Origin: CAZEQD01 sp964514305
GTDB taxonomy: Bacteria > Acidobacteriota > Aminicenantia > Aminicenantales > Aminicenantaceae
Assembly: GCA_964514305.1 (NCBI GenBank)
Contig: CAZEQD010000018.1
Location: 1-35,982, forward strand
Direction: 5' to 3'
Length of the DNA: 35,982 nt
Within the stretch, counting starts at the first letter, position 1; each line of letters opens with the position of its first letter. Below are positions 1 to 8,090 of this stretch, in pieces. The translations under genes and the position numbers were made by a program. The notes under the pieces were generated by a model. That model saw only the letters and a program-made list of their open reading frames with translations. It ran no database searches and was not told the origin of the DNA.

Positions 1-69
1 GAACTTATTTGAGAAATTTGAGGTCCCGGTTCCTGTTGCCGCCTAGTTATTAAAAAATGCGGATTTTAG

Positions 70-228
70 GTTAAAAGAAAAATAAGTAATGAGGCGACTT
101 TATTAGAAGGGACACAAATACCTCTTGCCTCTCTTCCTGAACCTGGAGAATATAATTTAATAGTTAAAGTCAGGGACGAATTATTTAAACAAACAGCCAG
201 TCAAAAGCTCAAATTCTTACTAACTTAA
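70..228 (+). pseudogene. Possible decayed 3' end of a secreted/domain protein gene
   Basis: A reading frame runs from just after a TAG at 67-69 to a TAA at 226-228. It has no good start codon. Its peptide ends in a beta-strand-like stretch (PGEYNLIVKVRDELFKQTAS) that resembles the last strands of the GWxTD-type domain common in Aminicenantes/Acidobacteriota proteins. Upstream, bases 2-46 in another frame read a short peptide (NLFEKFEVPVPVAA) before a TAG, which could be an earlier piece of the same gene after a frameshift. Seen: the open frame and the stops. Inferred: that it is a remnant. The family assignment is a guess from a short piece, and the window edge hides the rest. Confidence 0.3.
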
Positions 229-291
229 CAAAATGGACATAATCAGTGATCTAATTTTTGTATCTTGGCCTTAAATCAAACTATTATTAAA

Positions 292-1263
292 TTATGATAA
301 TTTTTTCTTCAGGACATAAAAATCTCTTTTGCGATTTCCAATAATATACCATCTAAAATCAACGATTTTATATCCCCTTTTCAAATAAGTCTCAAAGGCT
401 TTTCTGGTGGCCATTCTCCATTGGAGGGGGATGTTGCGTATTTCTTTTTGAGGAACAACTGTCTCCTGAAGCATTAAATAAAAATCATAGGGAATTTCAA
501 TAAGCAAGAAGTCATTATCCAAACCAAGGTTAATTTTCTTGACAACTTCTAAGGCCAAAGGACGGGTTCGCCCTTTAATGTCTATAACATCAGAACTTAC
601 AGCCAGATTTTCTGATTTGATCAGAAAATCAAGATCATAATTAGGCTTTTCAGCTTTCTTTTTCAGATCCCAGAAAACATAAAACCTGTCGCAGGGAATA
701 TCTAGTCTATTTAAATTCCCAGCAAAATCCTTATAGAGGGCTTTTTTATATTCCAGAACTTCCATGCCAAAATGATGGATATTTCGGTAGGCATTAGTGC
801 CAGTTAAAGGGTCATAAGTACAGGTTATAGCCTGAATTCCGAAGACCTCCAGGACAATTTCTCTCTGAAACTCCTTGATCAAAATGCCCAAGCCATAGTT
901 CCGAAAGTCTTTTTTGACAGCAGTATAAAGAGAATAAAAAATAATATTGTCAGCTCTCCTGAAGGCCACCTCTTTATCTTTGACAGTAACAAAACCATAA
1001 GAAAAGCCGATGAAATGGGTCGGATCTTCTCTTAATCTACAGTTTTCATCTTCACAATAAACTCCAATGAAAAGACAACTGCCTAAATTAAAAAAATTTT
1101 CATTATTCATATTCCTCTTGCCAGGCAGGTTATCCTCTGGATCTCCCCATACTTCATACCTCAACTCTTCATATTTTTTATAATCCTCAGGATTTTCAGA
1201 GATTTCTACTTTGAACAAGAATCGTTTATCTTTTATTTTTTGAATCTTTTCTAGCTTTATCAT
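292..1263 (-). CDS. GNAT-like acyltransferase, COG3375-type
   Basis: A 323-aa soluble protein. The middle third carries a GNAT-like acetyl-CoA fold: a strand and loop around residues 110-130 (KDFRNYGLGILIKEFQRE), then TYDPLTGTNAYRNIHHFGM and the ending LDIPCDRFYVFWDL. These resemble the conserved TYDPL..NAY..LH..G and P.DRF...W segments of COG3375 (predicted GNAT superfamily), whose substrate is unknown. The C-terminal 110 residues form a second unit typical of the family. The ATG is preceded by AAGGA about 10 nt upstream. The gene is monocistronic and diverges from the lipid cluster across repeat copy 1. Family call is fairly sure; biochemical role is open. Confidence 0.75.
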   Translation of the reverse strand: MIKLEKIQKIKDKRFLFKVEISENPEDYKKYEELRYEVWGDPEDNLPGKRNMNNENFFNLGSCLFIGVYCEDENCRLREDPTHFIGFSYGFVTVKDKEVAFRRADNIIFYSLYTAVKKDFRNYGLGILIKEFQREIVLEVFGIQAITCTYDPLTGTNAYRNIHHFGMEVLEYKKALYKDFAGNLNRLDIPCDRFYVFWDLKKKAEKPNYDLDFLIKSENLAVSSDVIDIKGRTRPLALEVVKKINLGLDNDFLLIEIPYDFYLMLQETVVPQKEIRNIPLQWRMATRKAFETYLKRGYKIVDFRWYIIGNRKRDFYVLKKKLS

Positions 1264-1281
1264 CCAGCCAATCCTTAGGTA

Positions 1282-1311
1282 ATTATCTCAATAAGATAAA
1301 ATTCTAATCAA
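1282..1311 (-). promoter_or_regulatory. Possible promoter of the GNAT-like gene
   Basis: On the minus strand, TTGATT (1306-1311) and GATAAT (1282-1287) are separated by 18 bp. The predicted start of transcription, near 1275, lies only about 12 nt before the ATG. Match is moderate in AT-rich DNA. Confidence 0.35.
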
Positions 1312-1368
1312 TTATTTAACAAAAATGCAACAACTTAATTTCACCTCTTTATATTTTTCTCAAAGAGA

Positions 1369-1546
1369 AGCATTTCCAGAACCATGATAGATAATAATAA
1401 AGAAGATCATATTTATTATATGCAGCGATTTTCTTCCATCCGAGCCCCTAGTGTTGGTTGGGGATTCTTGGCAAGGATGGGGGAAAATCGCGGCCACATT
1501 TCATTTCTTTGTTAAAACTTTCATTCATCACGGTTCTGGAAATGCT
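1369..1546 (+). repeat. Interspersed quasi-palindromic repeat, copy 1 (178 bp)
   Basis: The ends are inverted repeats: AGCATTTCCAGAACCATGAT at 1369-1388 and its reverse complement at 1527-1546 (19 of 20 match). Inside lies a second inverted pair, GCGATTTTCTTCCATCC at 1425-1441 and GGATGGGGGAAAATCGC at about 1475-1491, 15 of 17 complementary. The same layout and much of the sequence recur at 6834, 9894 and 21017, with a fragment at 8637. It has no coding capacity. It lies between two divergent genes, 105 bp upstream of the leftward one. Confidence 0.9.
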
Positions 1547-1638
1547 TACTCCTCAAGAAAAATTTGAATTCCTTCAGTTTTTATTATAAGGTATCTATCT
1601 TCTCTGATGATTACCTCAATTATGATTACTATTAAAAA

Positions 1639-2262
1639 ATGAAATCCAAGTTATTTAAACCTCGCCACCCTCATTGCTTTTACAGTGAGCCTAACATTTT
1701 AACCTTAATTAGGCTCGTTCTTTCTCTTTCCTTTTTTACTTTAGCTGTGGTCAAATTAAGTCCCACCTATAATTTTATTGGTCTGGCCATCCACTGGGTA
1801 GGAGATGTAGCGGATGGCTTTTATGCTCGCAAGTTCAAACAAGAAACAATTGTTGGGGCTGAAATTGATATCATTGCTGATCGAGTTGAGACTCTTTTCT
1901 TTTATGTCAATTTTCTCCATTTCCAACCCGAACTCTGGTTGCCAGCGGCTATTTATCTCTTAGATTTTGCCTTTATTGATTTTTATTTAAGCTACCAGTT
2001 CTTAAAGTATGATATCATCTCCCCCAACTATTTTTATAAAGTTGACCGCCCAGTTTACCGTTTGAATTACAGCCCCATAGCTAAATTCTGTAACTCTACA
2101 GTGGTTACTCTCATTCTGATTTTTTTGCCTCAGCTGAGGTTGGTGGCTGCTTTATTTGCTTTAATATTAATAGGAGTTAAAATATATTCCATTCAGCGTT
2201 TGAATAAAAATAAAAAAGTTGAAAAAAAATCATTGGTTCTAAAGGAGGAAACAAGCAAATGA
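1639..2262 (+). CDS. CDP-alcohol phosphatidyltransferase family protein
   Basis: A 207-aa integral membrane enzyme. It transfers a phosphatidyl group from CDP-diacylglycerol (or a related CDP-alcohol) to an alcohol, making phospholipid. The full family signature D-x2-DG-x2-AR-x8-G-x3-D-x3-D is present: D56, D59, G60, A63, R64, G73, D77, D81. The N-terminal EPNILTLIRL segment and several hydrophobic helices also fit. The acceptor alcohol (glycerol-phosphate, serine, inositol-phosphate or other) cannot be read from the sequence. No clear ribosome-binding site precedes the ATG. The gene overlaps the next one by 4 bp and opens a four-gene cluster that ends with a lipid kinase, supporting a role in membrane lipid synthesis. 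Confidence 0.88.
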   Translation: MKSKLFKPRHPHCFYSEPNILTLIRLVLSLSFFTLAVVKLSPTYNFIGLAIHWVGDVADGFYARKFKQETIVGAEIDIIADRVETLFFYVNFLHFQPELWLPAAIYLLDFAFIDFYLSYQFLKYDIISPNYFYKVDRPVYRLNYSPIAKFCNSTVVTLILIFLPQLRLVAALFALILIGVKIYSIQRLNKNKKVEKKSLVLKEETSK

Positions 2263-3230
2263 ATATGTCTTTAGGCCGCACTTTATCCTTGGCTACCAGA
2301 GGTGTCGCCAATTACTTTTTAAAGCGCCCCTTTTGTGTTTCTTTTGAAGTTACTTACAGCTGTAATGCTCATTGTAAACATTGCCATCTGGGTGGTCCTG
2401 TAAAAGACGAAATAAGAGCTACCCCTGAAGTCTTCGGTCTGCTCAGCCGCCGTTTAAAACCAGTTGTGGCCCAAGTCTCTGGGGGAGAGCCGTTGCTTCG
2501 TCATGACTTGGAGGATATTATAAAAGCCATTCAAAGGCCCCAAGCAGCTCCCTATATTGTGGTTACCACTAATGGAGCACTTCTCACCTATCAGAGATAT
2601 AAGAGCCTTCGTCAAGCAGGAGTGGATGAATTTTCTCTTTCTTTAGATTATCCAGATGAGCGGCATGATGAGTTCCGAGGAATTCCCGGGCTCTTTAATA
2701 AAATCGAAAGGTTAATGGAAGCATTATCTTCAGAGAGAGATAAGGCCATCACTCTTTCCTGCGTTGTCCAAAGTGATAATTTCAGAGATCTTCTTAAATT
2801 GGCCACTCAAGCCCGAAAATGGGGTGTAAAAATGAATTACAGCACTTACACCTGGCTTAGAACTAATGATAAAAACTACTTAATTCCTCGGGAAAACTTA
2901 GGCGAATTTAAAGAAGTAATTAATCAGCTTCTTAATTTTAAAAAAGAGTATGGCACAATTTATACTTCAGCTTATGTTTTTAATAAAATGATAGAATTCT
3001 TTGAGAAACAATCACTTCCTGGCTGCCGAGCTGGAGAGAGGTTTTTCGTCGTCAACCCTGATGGAGGCCTTTCTCCCTGTGGCTTGATAATCAAAAGATA
3101 CAAAACTCCTCAAGAAATGAAAAAACATTTTAAAAAGATTAATAAATGTAGCTTTTGTTATACCAGTATTCGAGCTAATTCGGAAAAACCAGCTAACTAC
3201 CTGATAAAAGACAGCTTGAACTCACTTTAA
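2259..3230 (+). CDS. Radical SAM protein in a lipid gene cluster
   Basis: A 323-aa radical S-adenosylmethionine enzyme. The 4Fe-4S motif CNAHCKHC (C35, C39, C42) follows VTYS, and SGGEPLLR is the usual SAM-binding GGE segment. The C-terminal part carries further cysteines (GCRAGERF, SPCGL, KCSFCYTS) like a SPASM/twitch region that could bind an extra cluster. Translation starts at the ATG overlapping the upstream stop, with AAGGAGG 10 nt before it. The ATG two codons further on is an alternative. The substrate is unknown. Its place between a CDP-alcohol phosphotransferase and a VTT membrane protein suggests, by inference only, a lipid or headgroup modification. Confidence 0.85.
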   Translation: MNMSLGRTLSLATRGVANYFLKRPFCVSFEVTYSCNAHCKHCHLGGPVKDEIRATPEVFGLLSRRLKPVVAQVSGGEPLLRHDLEDIIKAIQRPQAAPYIVVTTNGALLTYQRYKSLRQAGVDEFSLSLDYPDERHDEFRGIPGLFNKIERLMEALSSERDKAITLSCVVQSDNFRDLLKLATQARKWGVKMNYSTYTWLRTNDKNYLIPRENLGEFKEVINQLLNFKKEYGTIYTSAYVFNKMIEFFEKQSLPGCRAGERFFVVNPDGGLSPCGLIIKRYKTPQEMKKHFKKINKCSFCYTSIRANSEKPANYLIKDSLNSL

Positions 3231-3259
3231 TAACTTAAATTAGAGAATTTAAAGCTTTA

Positions 3260-3946
3260 ATGACTGACAACAACCAGAGCTTAAATTCTTCCTTAAAAAA
3301 CAAGCAAGCCGTTGCCCAGTCAAAAATAAAAACCTTCATCTTTATCTTAGAAATCTTATTGGTCATTATTCTTCTCATCGTCTGGCTCAGCTCCAAATCT
3401 CTTCAACAAAGCAAAAGTTTATGGGTATTATTTTTCTATTGTTTTCCAGCTGAATTTCTCATCGCAGTTGTGCCTCATGAGCCAATTCTTCTCTATTTTG
3501 GCAAATTTTACCACCCCCTGACTGTAGCCTTAGTATCCTCAGTCGGAACTATGCTCACTGAAATGCTCAATTATTCTGCCTTCAAGTTTGTCACGGATAT
3601 GAAAATTTTCCAAAAAATTCAGGAGAAAAAGACAGTTAATAAAATAATTAACCTCTTTAGTAAATCTCCTTTTCTAGCTCTCTGGATAGCTGGTTTTACT
3701 CCTGTCCCCTTCTATCCTTTCCGCTTTTTAGTAGTTATGGCTGGCTACCCTCTCAGCCGCTACATTTTAGCTGTTTTTTTGTCACGAACTCCGCGCTTTT
3801 TCCTTTTAGCCTGGGCAGGCCACGCTATTAAAATTCCAGATTACCTGTTAGTAGCCCTCTTTGCTATTCTTATCCTTTCTATGAATTATTCTTTTTTTAA
3901 AAATTATATAAAAAAGAGGCGTGAGCGGAAAAAAGACCTCTCTTGA
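3260..3946 (+). CDS. VTT/DedA-like (SNARE-associated) membrane protein
   Basis: A 228-aa protein with about five hydrophobic segments: one near residues 25-45, one near 55-75, two in the middle, and one near the end. The stretch FTPVPFYPFRFLVVMAGYPLSRYILAVFLSR resembles the glycine/proline re-entrant part of the VTT (SNARE_assoc, DedA) domain. Members of that family are linked to moving lipids between membrane leaflets, for example undecaprenyl phosphate or phospholipids. The tail is strongly basic (KKRRERKK) and should lie in the cytoplasm. It is 29 bp downstream of the radical SAM gene and 56 bp upstream of the lipid kinase. Family assignment rests on hydropathy and this motif. Confidence 0.7.
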   Translation: MTDNNQSLNSSLKNKQAVAQSKIKTFIFILEILLVIILLIVWLSSKSLQQSKSLWVLFFYCFPAEFLIAVVPHEPILLYFGKFYHPLTVALVSSVGTMLTEMLNYSAFKFVTDMKIFQKIQEKKTVNKIINLFSKSPFLALWIAGFTPVPFYPFRFLVVMAGYPLSRYILAVFLSRTPRFFLLAWAGHAIKIPDYLLVALFAILILSMNYSFFKNYIKKRRERKKDLS

Positions 3947-4002
3947 TTGCTATCCTCGATTTTTTCTGGTAAAAAATAGGGACAAATGATAGCCAATTAG
4001 CC

Positions 4003-4926
4003 ATGAAAAATATTATCAAAAGCCATTCTCCTTCGCTCAGGATCTCTTGTATCGTAAACCCTCAAGCTGCTAATAAAAAATGGCAGCGGCGCCAACACAT
4101 TAAATCCTATCTCCAGCAAAACCTGGACTGCCAGATCATCGATTTCCAAAAAAGTAAAACTCACACTATTCAACTGGCAAAAGAGCAAAGTCTACAAAGT
4201 GAGGTGATTGTGGCTGTGGGTGGAGATGGCACTGTAGCCGATGTTATTCAAGGAATAATCGAGGCTCAAAGGGGGAAACAAACCATATTAGGAATTCTTC
4301 CTTTAGGAAGCGGTAATGCATTTCGAAAATCGTTGGGAATTCCCAAAAATTTTAAAAAAGCCCTCAACATTATTAAAGAGATGAAAGCAAAAGAAGTAGA
4401 TTTAATCTCGATTGAAGGCAGGACAGCGGGCTTTGTCAGTATTGGAGCCACAGCTAAAGTTACCCAGACAAAGCTCGAACATAAAATCCATGGCCTCTGG
4501 GGCCACCTTTTGGCCAGCAAGATCCTGCCTGTTTATCCCCGACTGGAGGCAGAAATTGAATTAATTGATGGCTTAGAGGACAACGGCCAGCCTTTTTTAA
4601 AAAAATTACTAAAGTTAAAGCTATTCGATTGTGTTGTGGGCAAGACAAATTTCTTCGGCTATAGCTGGAAAGTTGCTCCCCAGGCGAGAATAGACGATGG
4701 TTATCTAGATATTACTTTATTTGAAATTCCTGGAATAAAATATATACTAGCCTTTCCTTTTATATACTTCGGTATCTTCCAAAGAAGACAGAAGCACTTC
4801 AAGGCTAAAAAATTAACTATCAGAGGTCATAGTTTGCCCATTCAATACAATGGTGAATGGCTAGGAGAAAGGAAGGAAATTCAATTAGAAGTGTTGCCAG
4901 AGGCCCTAAAGATAATTAGTGGTTAG
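4003..4926 (+). CDS. Diacylglycerol/lipid kinase, YegS-BmrU type
   Basis: A 307-aa lipid kinase of the DAGK_cat family. The nucleotide-binding GGDGT motif is at residues 73-77, followed by LGILPLGSGNAFRKSLGIP at about 96-114. Both are diagnostic of the diacylglycerol/sphingosine kinase fold. The C-terminal half is the beta-sandwich domain ending in the usual WLGERKEIQLEVLPEALKII-like strands. It phosphorylates a lipid hydroxyl, probably diacylglycerol or a related glycolipid. It closes the cluster that begins at 1639. Its last 11 bp overlap the convergent gene that follows. No Shine-Dalgarno sequence is evident. Confidence 0.9.
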   Translation: MKNIIKSHSPSLRISCIVNPQAANKKWQRRQHIKSYLQQNLDCQIIDFQKSKTHTIQLAKEQSLQSEVIVAVGGDGTVADVIQGIIEAQRGKQTILGILPLGSGNAFRKSLGIPKNFKKALNIIKEMKAKEVDLISIEGRTAGFVSIGATAKVTQTKLEHKIHGLWGHLLASKILPVYPRLEAEIELIDGLEDNGQPFLKKLLKLKLFDCVVGKTNFFGYSWKVAPQARIDDGYLDITLFEIPGIKYILAFPFIYFGIFQRRQKHFKAKKLTIRGHSLPIQYNGEWLGERKEIQLEVLPEALKIISG

Positions 4927-5521
4927 CTGGGGGCATAACAATGGCTCCTGTAATATAATCTCCCCATATTTCGGCTGTCCCTTCTAAGTAAAGAAGCCCT
5001 ACATAAGCGGCCGTAGCTGCATCTAGCTCGTGAGTAGAGACTCCTTTGTATAGGCCTTTTAAACCTAATCTTTTTAAGCCTTTTCTGAGCTCAGCTGGAT
5101 TACGCTTAGCTCGAGGAAACCCCAAAATATCCTGAGCTCCTCCTGGATAAACTTCAATTATCCGGTGTCCCTTATTCTCAAGTTGATGGCCCAGATGAAT
5201 ACCCCTTTCTGTTAATTGCCTCATCCCTCCCAAAGTTATAGGAAAAAAAGGAATTTTTCTTTTTTTTAGTTCTAAATCACAAGCTCTGAAATGAAGCTTA
5301 TTTTTCTCTTCAATGGCCTTTCGACCAGGAGGAAGAGTAAGAGGAGCGTCAATAGCCACTAAGTAAGGATTATTATCTTCAATATAGCTCAATATTTCCT
5401 GATCAGAATAAAGAATTCGGGCTTCAGACCCAACTGTCTTTAACAAATAGACGCCCGTAGGCCTGGTCTCGACACCAGCCAGATCAAGACCAATTACCAT
5501 AACTTTCTGAATGGGATTCAT
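4916..5521 (-). CDS. DUF429 predicted RNase H-like nuclease
   Basis: A 201-aa protein of the DUF429/COG2410 type. It has the ribonuclease-H-like opening VMVIGLDLAGVETRPTG, with the first acidic residue in GLDLAG. YLVAIDAPLTLPPG holds the second acidic position and HELDAATAAYVG the third, conserved (E/D)xxDAxxAA-like segment. The family is annotated as putative nucleases without a proven substrate. I chose the ATG at 5521. A TTG 15 bp upstream would add five residues, but neither has a clear ribosome-binding site. It converges on the lipid kinase with an 11-bp overlap and is followed closely upstream by the HD-GYP-like gene on the same strand. Confidence 0.75.
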   Translation of the reverse strand: MNPIQKVMVIGLDLAGVETRPTGVYLLKTVGSEARILYSDQEILSYIEDNNPYLVAIDAPLTLPPGRKAIEEKNKLHFRACDLELKKRKIPFFPITLGGMRQLTERGIHLGHQLENKGHRIIEVYPGGAQDILGFPRAKRNPAELRKGLKRLGLKGLYKGVSTHELDAATAAYVGLLYLEGTAEIWGDYITGAIVMPPANH

Positions 5522-5548
5522 GATTTTTAAGGTCAATAAAAAGACAAT

Positions 5549-6472
5549 TCAGGCTGAATAAACCACGGATTGTAAAGCCTTAATGATAGAAACCGGGAAA
5601 ACTCGATCAGCCAGTTTGTCAATATCTGCTAATGAGTTAATTCCCTTAATAGGCGAAGGAGCCGGGCCACTCGAGATTCTATCATATAAATCTGCTAAAG
5701 CAATTATGCTGCTTCCAAGAGGAATATTTTTTAAGTCTTTATCCATCACCCCTTCTTCCTCGACATAAAAATGGAAATAGCCAACCAGAATAGGCTCCAC
5801 TTCTTTTAATAAAGAAGCAGTTGTTTTAAGCATCACTTGGTCTCTATCACTAAATCTTTCTTCAGGAACCTTTATCCCCTTTCCAATAAAATCAGCTACT
5901 TCTTTAAAAAGGGGAAGATTTGTCTGTAAATCTCCCGCATCATAAAGAAGAGCCGCTGATTTTATATTTTCCACATCTCTCTTAGGTAAACCAGCAGCCT
6001 GAGCTATCTCTCCTGCCAGCAGAGAAACTCTCAGAGAGCGCGGTTTTTCTTTATCAGCTACTTCTAAGTATTTGAGCATTATTTCCAAGACTCCGATATA
6101 AGCTCTTTTCAAATTTTTTAGCCTATTCTCTCTCTGTTCAGAAACTGTCCCAATTATTGCTCCTGTTAAGATTAAAAAACTTCCCCATGTAACCAGGTTT
6201 ATAATTTCATCTATGGTCACACCCTGTTTAGCTCCAAAAAGGGCTCGGGAAAAAATAAGATAGAGGATTATGACCAGGATACAAAAAATACTGATTAACA
6301 CGGCCTGACGTTTGCCAAGAAAATAACCGGCCAGAATTACAGGCAGGAAAAAAAAATTAAGAAATGAGAATTTATAATGAACAAGAAAAGCAATAGCCAA
6401 AATACCAATAAAAATAAGAATGACAAGAGTAACCTCGAAATGCTGGAGAATATAGCTTTTAAGTTTCCTCAT
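5549..6472 (-). CDS. Membrane protein with degenerate HD-GYP-like domain
   Basis: A 307-aa protein. Residues 10-75 hold two or three transmembrane helices, a further one lies near 95-112, and an HD-GYP-like helical domain fills about 120-307. The HD-GYP metal ligands are missing: the usual H before the helix reads RSLRVS, and the HD[I/V]GK motif reads YDAGD at 177-181. ALADLYDRISSG keeps the typical ADxYDA/RT-like helix. Active HD-GYP enzymes hydrolyse cyclic di-GMP; this one is probably inactive and may act as a sensor or binding protein. The start is the ATG at 6472, since GAAGGAG sits 8 nt before it; a TTG 24 bp upstream is rejected. A strong promoter lies about 100 bp upstream. Confidence 0.7.
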   Translation of the reverse strand: MRKLKSYILQHFEVTLVILIFIGILAIAFLVHYKFSFLNFFFLPVILAGYFLGKRQAVLISIFCILVIILYLIFSRALFGAKQGVTIDEIINLVTWGSFLILTGAIIGTVSEQRENRLKNLKRAYIGVLEIMLKYLEVADKEKPRSLRVSLLAGEIAQAAGLPKRDVENIKSAALLYDAGDLQTNLPLFKEVADFIGKGIKVPEERFSDRDQVMLKTTASLLKEVEPILVGYFHFYVEEEGVMDKDLKNIPLGSSIIALADLYDRISSGPAPSPIKGINSLADIDKLADRVFPVSIIKALQSVVYSA

Positions 6473-6577
6473 AAAACTTACTCCTTCAAAAAGCAAGCTA
6501 TTATGCTTTTTCCTGGGAATAATTAATTTCTAGAGATTTAATCACCAAAAACTTATCCAATTAAGTTCTTGAAAAAT

Positions 6578-6606
6578 TTTATATCATCCCTAACCAGTTA
6601 AGTCAA
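6578..6606 (-). promoter_or_regulatory. Strong sigma-70-type promoter for the HD-GYP-like gene
   Basis: On the minus strand TTGACT (6601-6606) and TATAAA (6578-6583) are spaced by exactly 17 bp. Transcription should begin near 6571, giving a leader of about 100 nt. The -35 hexamer directly abuts the large palindromic element at 6608. Confidence 0.7.
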
Positions 6607-6607
6607 T

Positions 6608-6826
6608 ATAAGCTTAGGCTCTATTACGAAAAGTGGGGGGTAATAAATATAAGACAGCCAACTAACGGGGTCAAACTTTCATAATTTGAGTTTTTTTTAG
6701 GTCAAAGCTATTTGCTCTTAAGAGAAACTCTATAAAAACTCAAATTATGAAAGTCTGACCCCATCGGGAATTCAGATTCATGAGCATCAATAACCCCACT
6801 TTTCGTCATAGAGCCTATAAGTTTAA
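6608..6826. repeat. Nested palindromic element (219 bp), MITE/REP-like
   Basis: Two separate inverted repeats lie one inside the other. Outer arms: 6616-6642 and 6791-6816, matching over about 25 positions (core CTATnACGAAAAGTGGGG). Inner arms: 6667-6695 and 6734-6762, matching at 28 of 29 positions; each begins with GGGGTCA(A/G)ACTTTC. The centre holds the palindrome CTCTTAAGAG. There is no open reading frame, so any movement would need a transposase from elsewhere. The GGGGTCAGAC ends recall sequences near Y1/RAYT transposases; that link is inference. It separates the promoter at 6578-6606 from repeat copy 2. Confidence 0.85.
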
Positions 6827-6833
6827 CTGGGGT

Positions 6834-7011
6834 AAGCGTTTCCACAACCTTAATAAAATAATAATTATGAAATGCATATTTAGAGGCAGCGATTTCCTTC
6901 CATCCGAAGCCAATAGGAGTGAGTGGGTAGCCTAGGCGAGGATAGAGAGAAATCGCAACCCCATTTCATTTTTTTTGAAAATATTCACTGCCTAAGGATA
7001 TAGAAATGTTT
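6834..7011 (+). repeat. Interspersed quasi-palindromic repeat, copy 2 (178 bp)
   Basis: It is the same length as copy 1. The end repeats are more diverged (6834-6851 and 6994-7011, about 13 of 18 complementary). The core GCAGCGATTTCCTTCCATCC and the returning arm GGATAGAGAGAAATCGC are well kept, as is CATTTCATTTTTTT downstream. It lies between the palindromic element and the promoter of sppA. Confidence 0.85.
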
Positions 7012-7039
7012 TCTTCACCTGAAGACACCTCCATTTTTA

Positions 7040-7048
7040 TGATATAAT
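7040..7048 (+). promoter_or_regulatory. Extended -10 promoter of sppA
   Basis: TGATATAAT (TGnTATAAT, perfect extended -10) sits 33 bp before the start codon, just past the end of repeat copy 2. No good -35 box is visible. The surrounding TTTTTATGATA is shared with the promoter at 13837. Confidence 0.55.
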
Positions 7049-7080
7049 TCTCAGGCATTAAACTTTTGAACCAAGGAGGC

Positions 7081-8055
7081 ATGGTGAAAAAAAAGCTAAT
7101 TATAATTCTAACTTTAACATTTGGCCTGGCTGGCTGTGCTCCTCACTTCCATCTTGATTTTTTAGGTAAAGAAAAAATGGCAGAGGTTACTCTCCGGACC
7201 AGTCCAGCTAAAGAAAAAATTTTATTAATAGATATTTCCGGCATAATTACTTCCTCTCTCAAACCCGGAGTTCTCCAAAGAGAAGGAGACATTCTCTCCC
7301 GCGTTTATTATCGATTACAAAAAGCTGCTGATGATGAAAAAGTCAAAGGTCTCATTCTCAGATTGGATACACCTGGAGGAGAAGTAACAGCCAGTGATAT
7401 CCTCTACCATGAAATTCTTAACTACAAAGAAAAGACTGGAAAGCCAGTGGTTGCCTTGATGATGGGACTGGCTACATCGGGCGGTTATTATCTTGCTTCT
7501 GCCTGTGATTATATTGTAGCTCATCCTTCTACTATAACCGGCAGTATTGGAGTCATTTCTATTTTTCCCAACCTGGAAGAGCTGATGAAAAAAATTGGGG
7601 TTAAAGTCAACGTAATTAAATCAGGTAAAATGAAAGATTCTGGCAGTTCTTTTCGAGAGTTAACAGAGAAAGAGAAAAAGATATTTCAACAGATTGTTGA
7701 TGAGCTTTACCAAAGATTCATAGATGTGGTTTATGCTCAAAGAAAAGATTACATCTCTTTGGAAAAATTTAAAGAATTAGCCGACGGACGAGTTTATACG
7801 GCCTCTCAGGCCTATGAGCACAAACTTATTGATAAAATTGGTTACTTTGACTCTGCCTTTAAAAAAATTCTCTCACTGGCCTCTTTAAAAGAAGCCAAAG
7901 TAATTGCTTACACCTATTACCCTAAAATAAAAACAAATATTTATGCTTCTAGTCTAAAAAAACCTTCTCTTTCAGAAGAGAATAATTTAGAGAAACTTCT
8001 GCCTTCCTTAAAGAGTGGTTTTTATTATCTCTGGTTACCTAAAGCTGTTGAATAG
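7081..8055 (+). CDS. sppA: Signal peptide peptidase SppA, lipoprotein form
   Basis: A 324-aa S49-family serine peptidase that degrades cleaved signal peptides in or at the cytoplasmic membrane. The N-terminus is a lipoprotein signal with lipobox LAGC, so C19 would be lipidated. The catalytic serine is S133 in ATSGGYYLA. The general-base lysine is probably K185 in KSGKMKD, 52 residues later, the same spacing as in the short Bacillus SppA. RLDTPGGEVTASD is the family oxyanion segment. The size is that of the single-domain enzymes. Start: AAGGAGG at 7073-7079 fits a start at ATG 7081 or GTG 7084 better than the TTG at 7066, though the spacing to ATG is only 1 nt. Confidence 0.9.
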   Translation: MVKKKLIIILTLTFGLAGCAPHFHLDFLGKEKMAEVTLRTSPAKEKILLIDISGIITSSLKPGVLQREGDILSRVYYRLQKAADDEKVKGLILRLDTPGGEVTASDILYHEILNYKEKTGKPVVALMMGLATSGGYYLASACDYIVAHPSTITGSIGVISIFPNLEELMKKIGVKVNVIKSGKMKDSGSSFRELTEKEKKIFQQIVDELYQRFIDVVYAQRKDYISLEKFKELADGRVYTASQAYEHKLIDKIGYFDSAFKKILSLASLKEAKVIAYTYYPKIKTNIYASSLKKPSLSEENNLEKLLPSLKSGFYYLWLPKAVE

Positions 8056-8090
8056 CTGGCAACTATTTAGTACTCTCTAACCGCTTTGGA

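Noticed and set aside
7066..7080. TTG start for sppA
   Set aside because: It has no ribosome site and lies upstream of the AAGGAGG; ATG 7081 or GTG 7084 is better.
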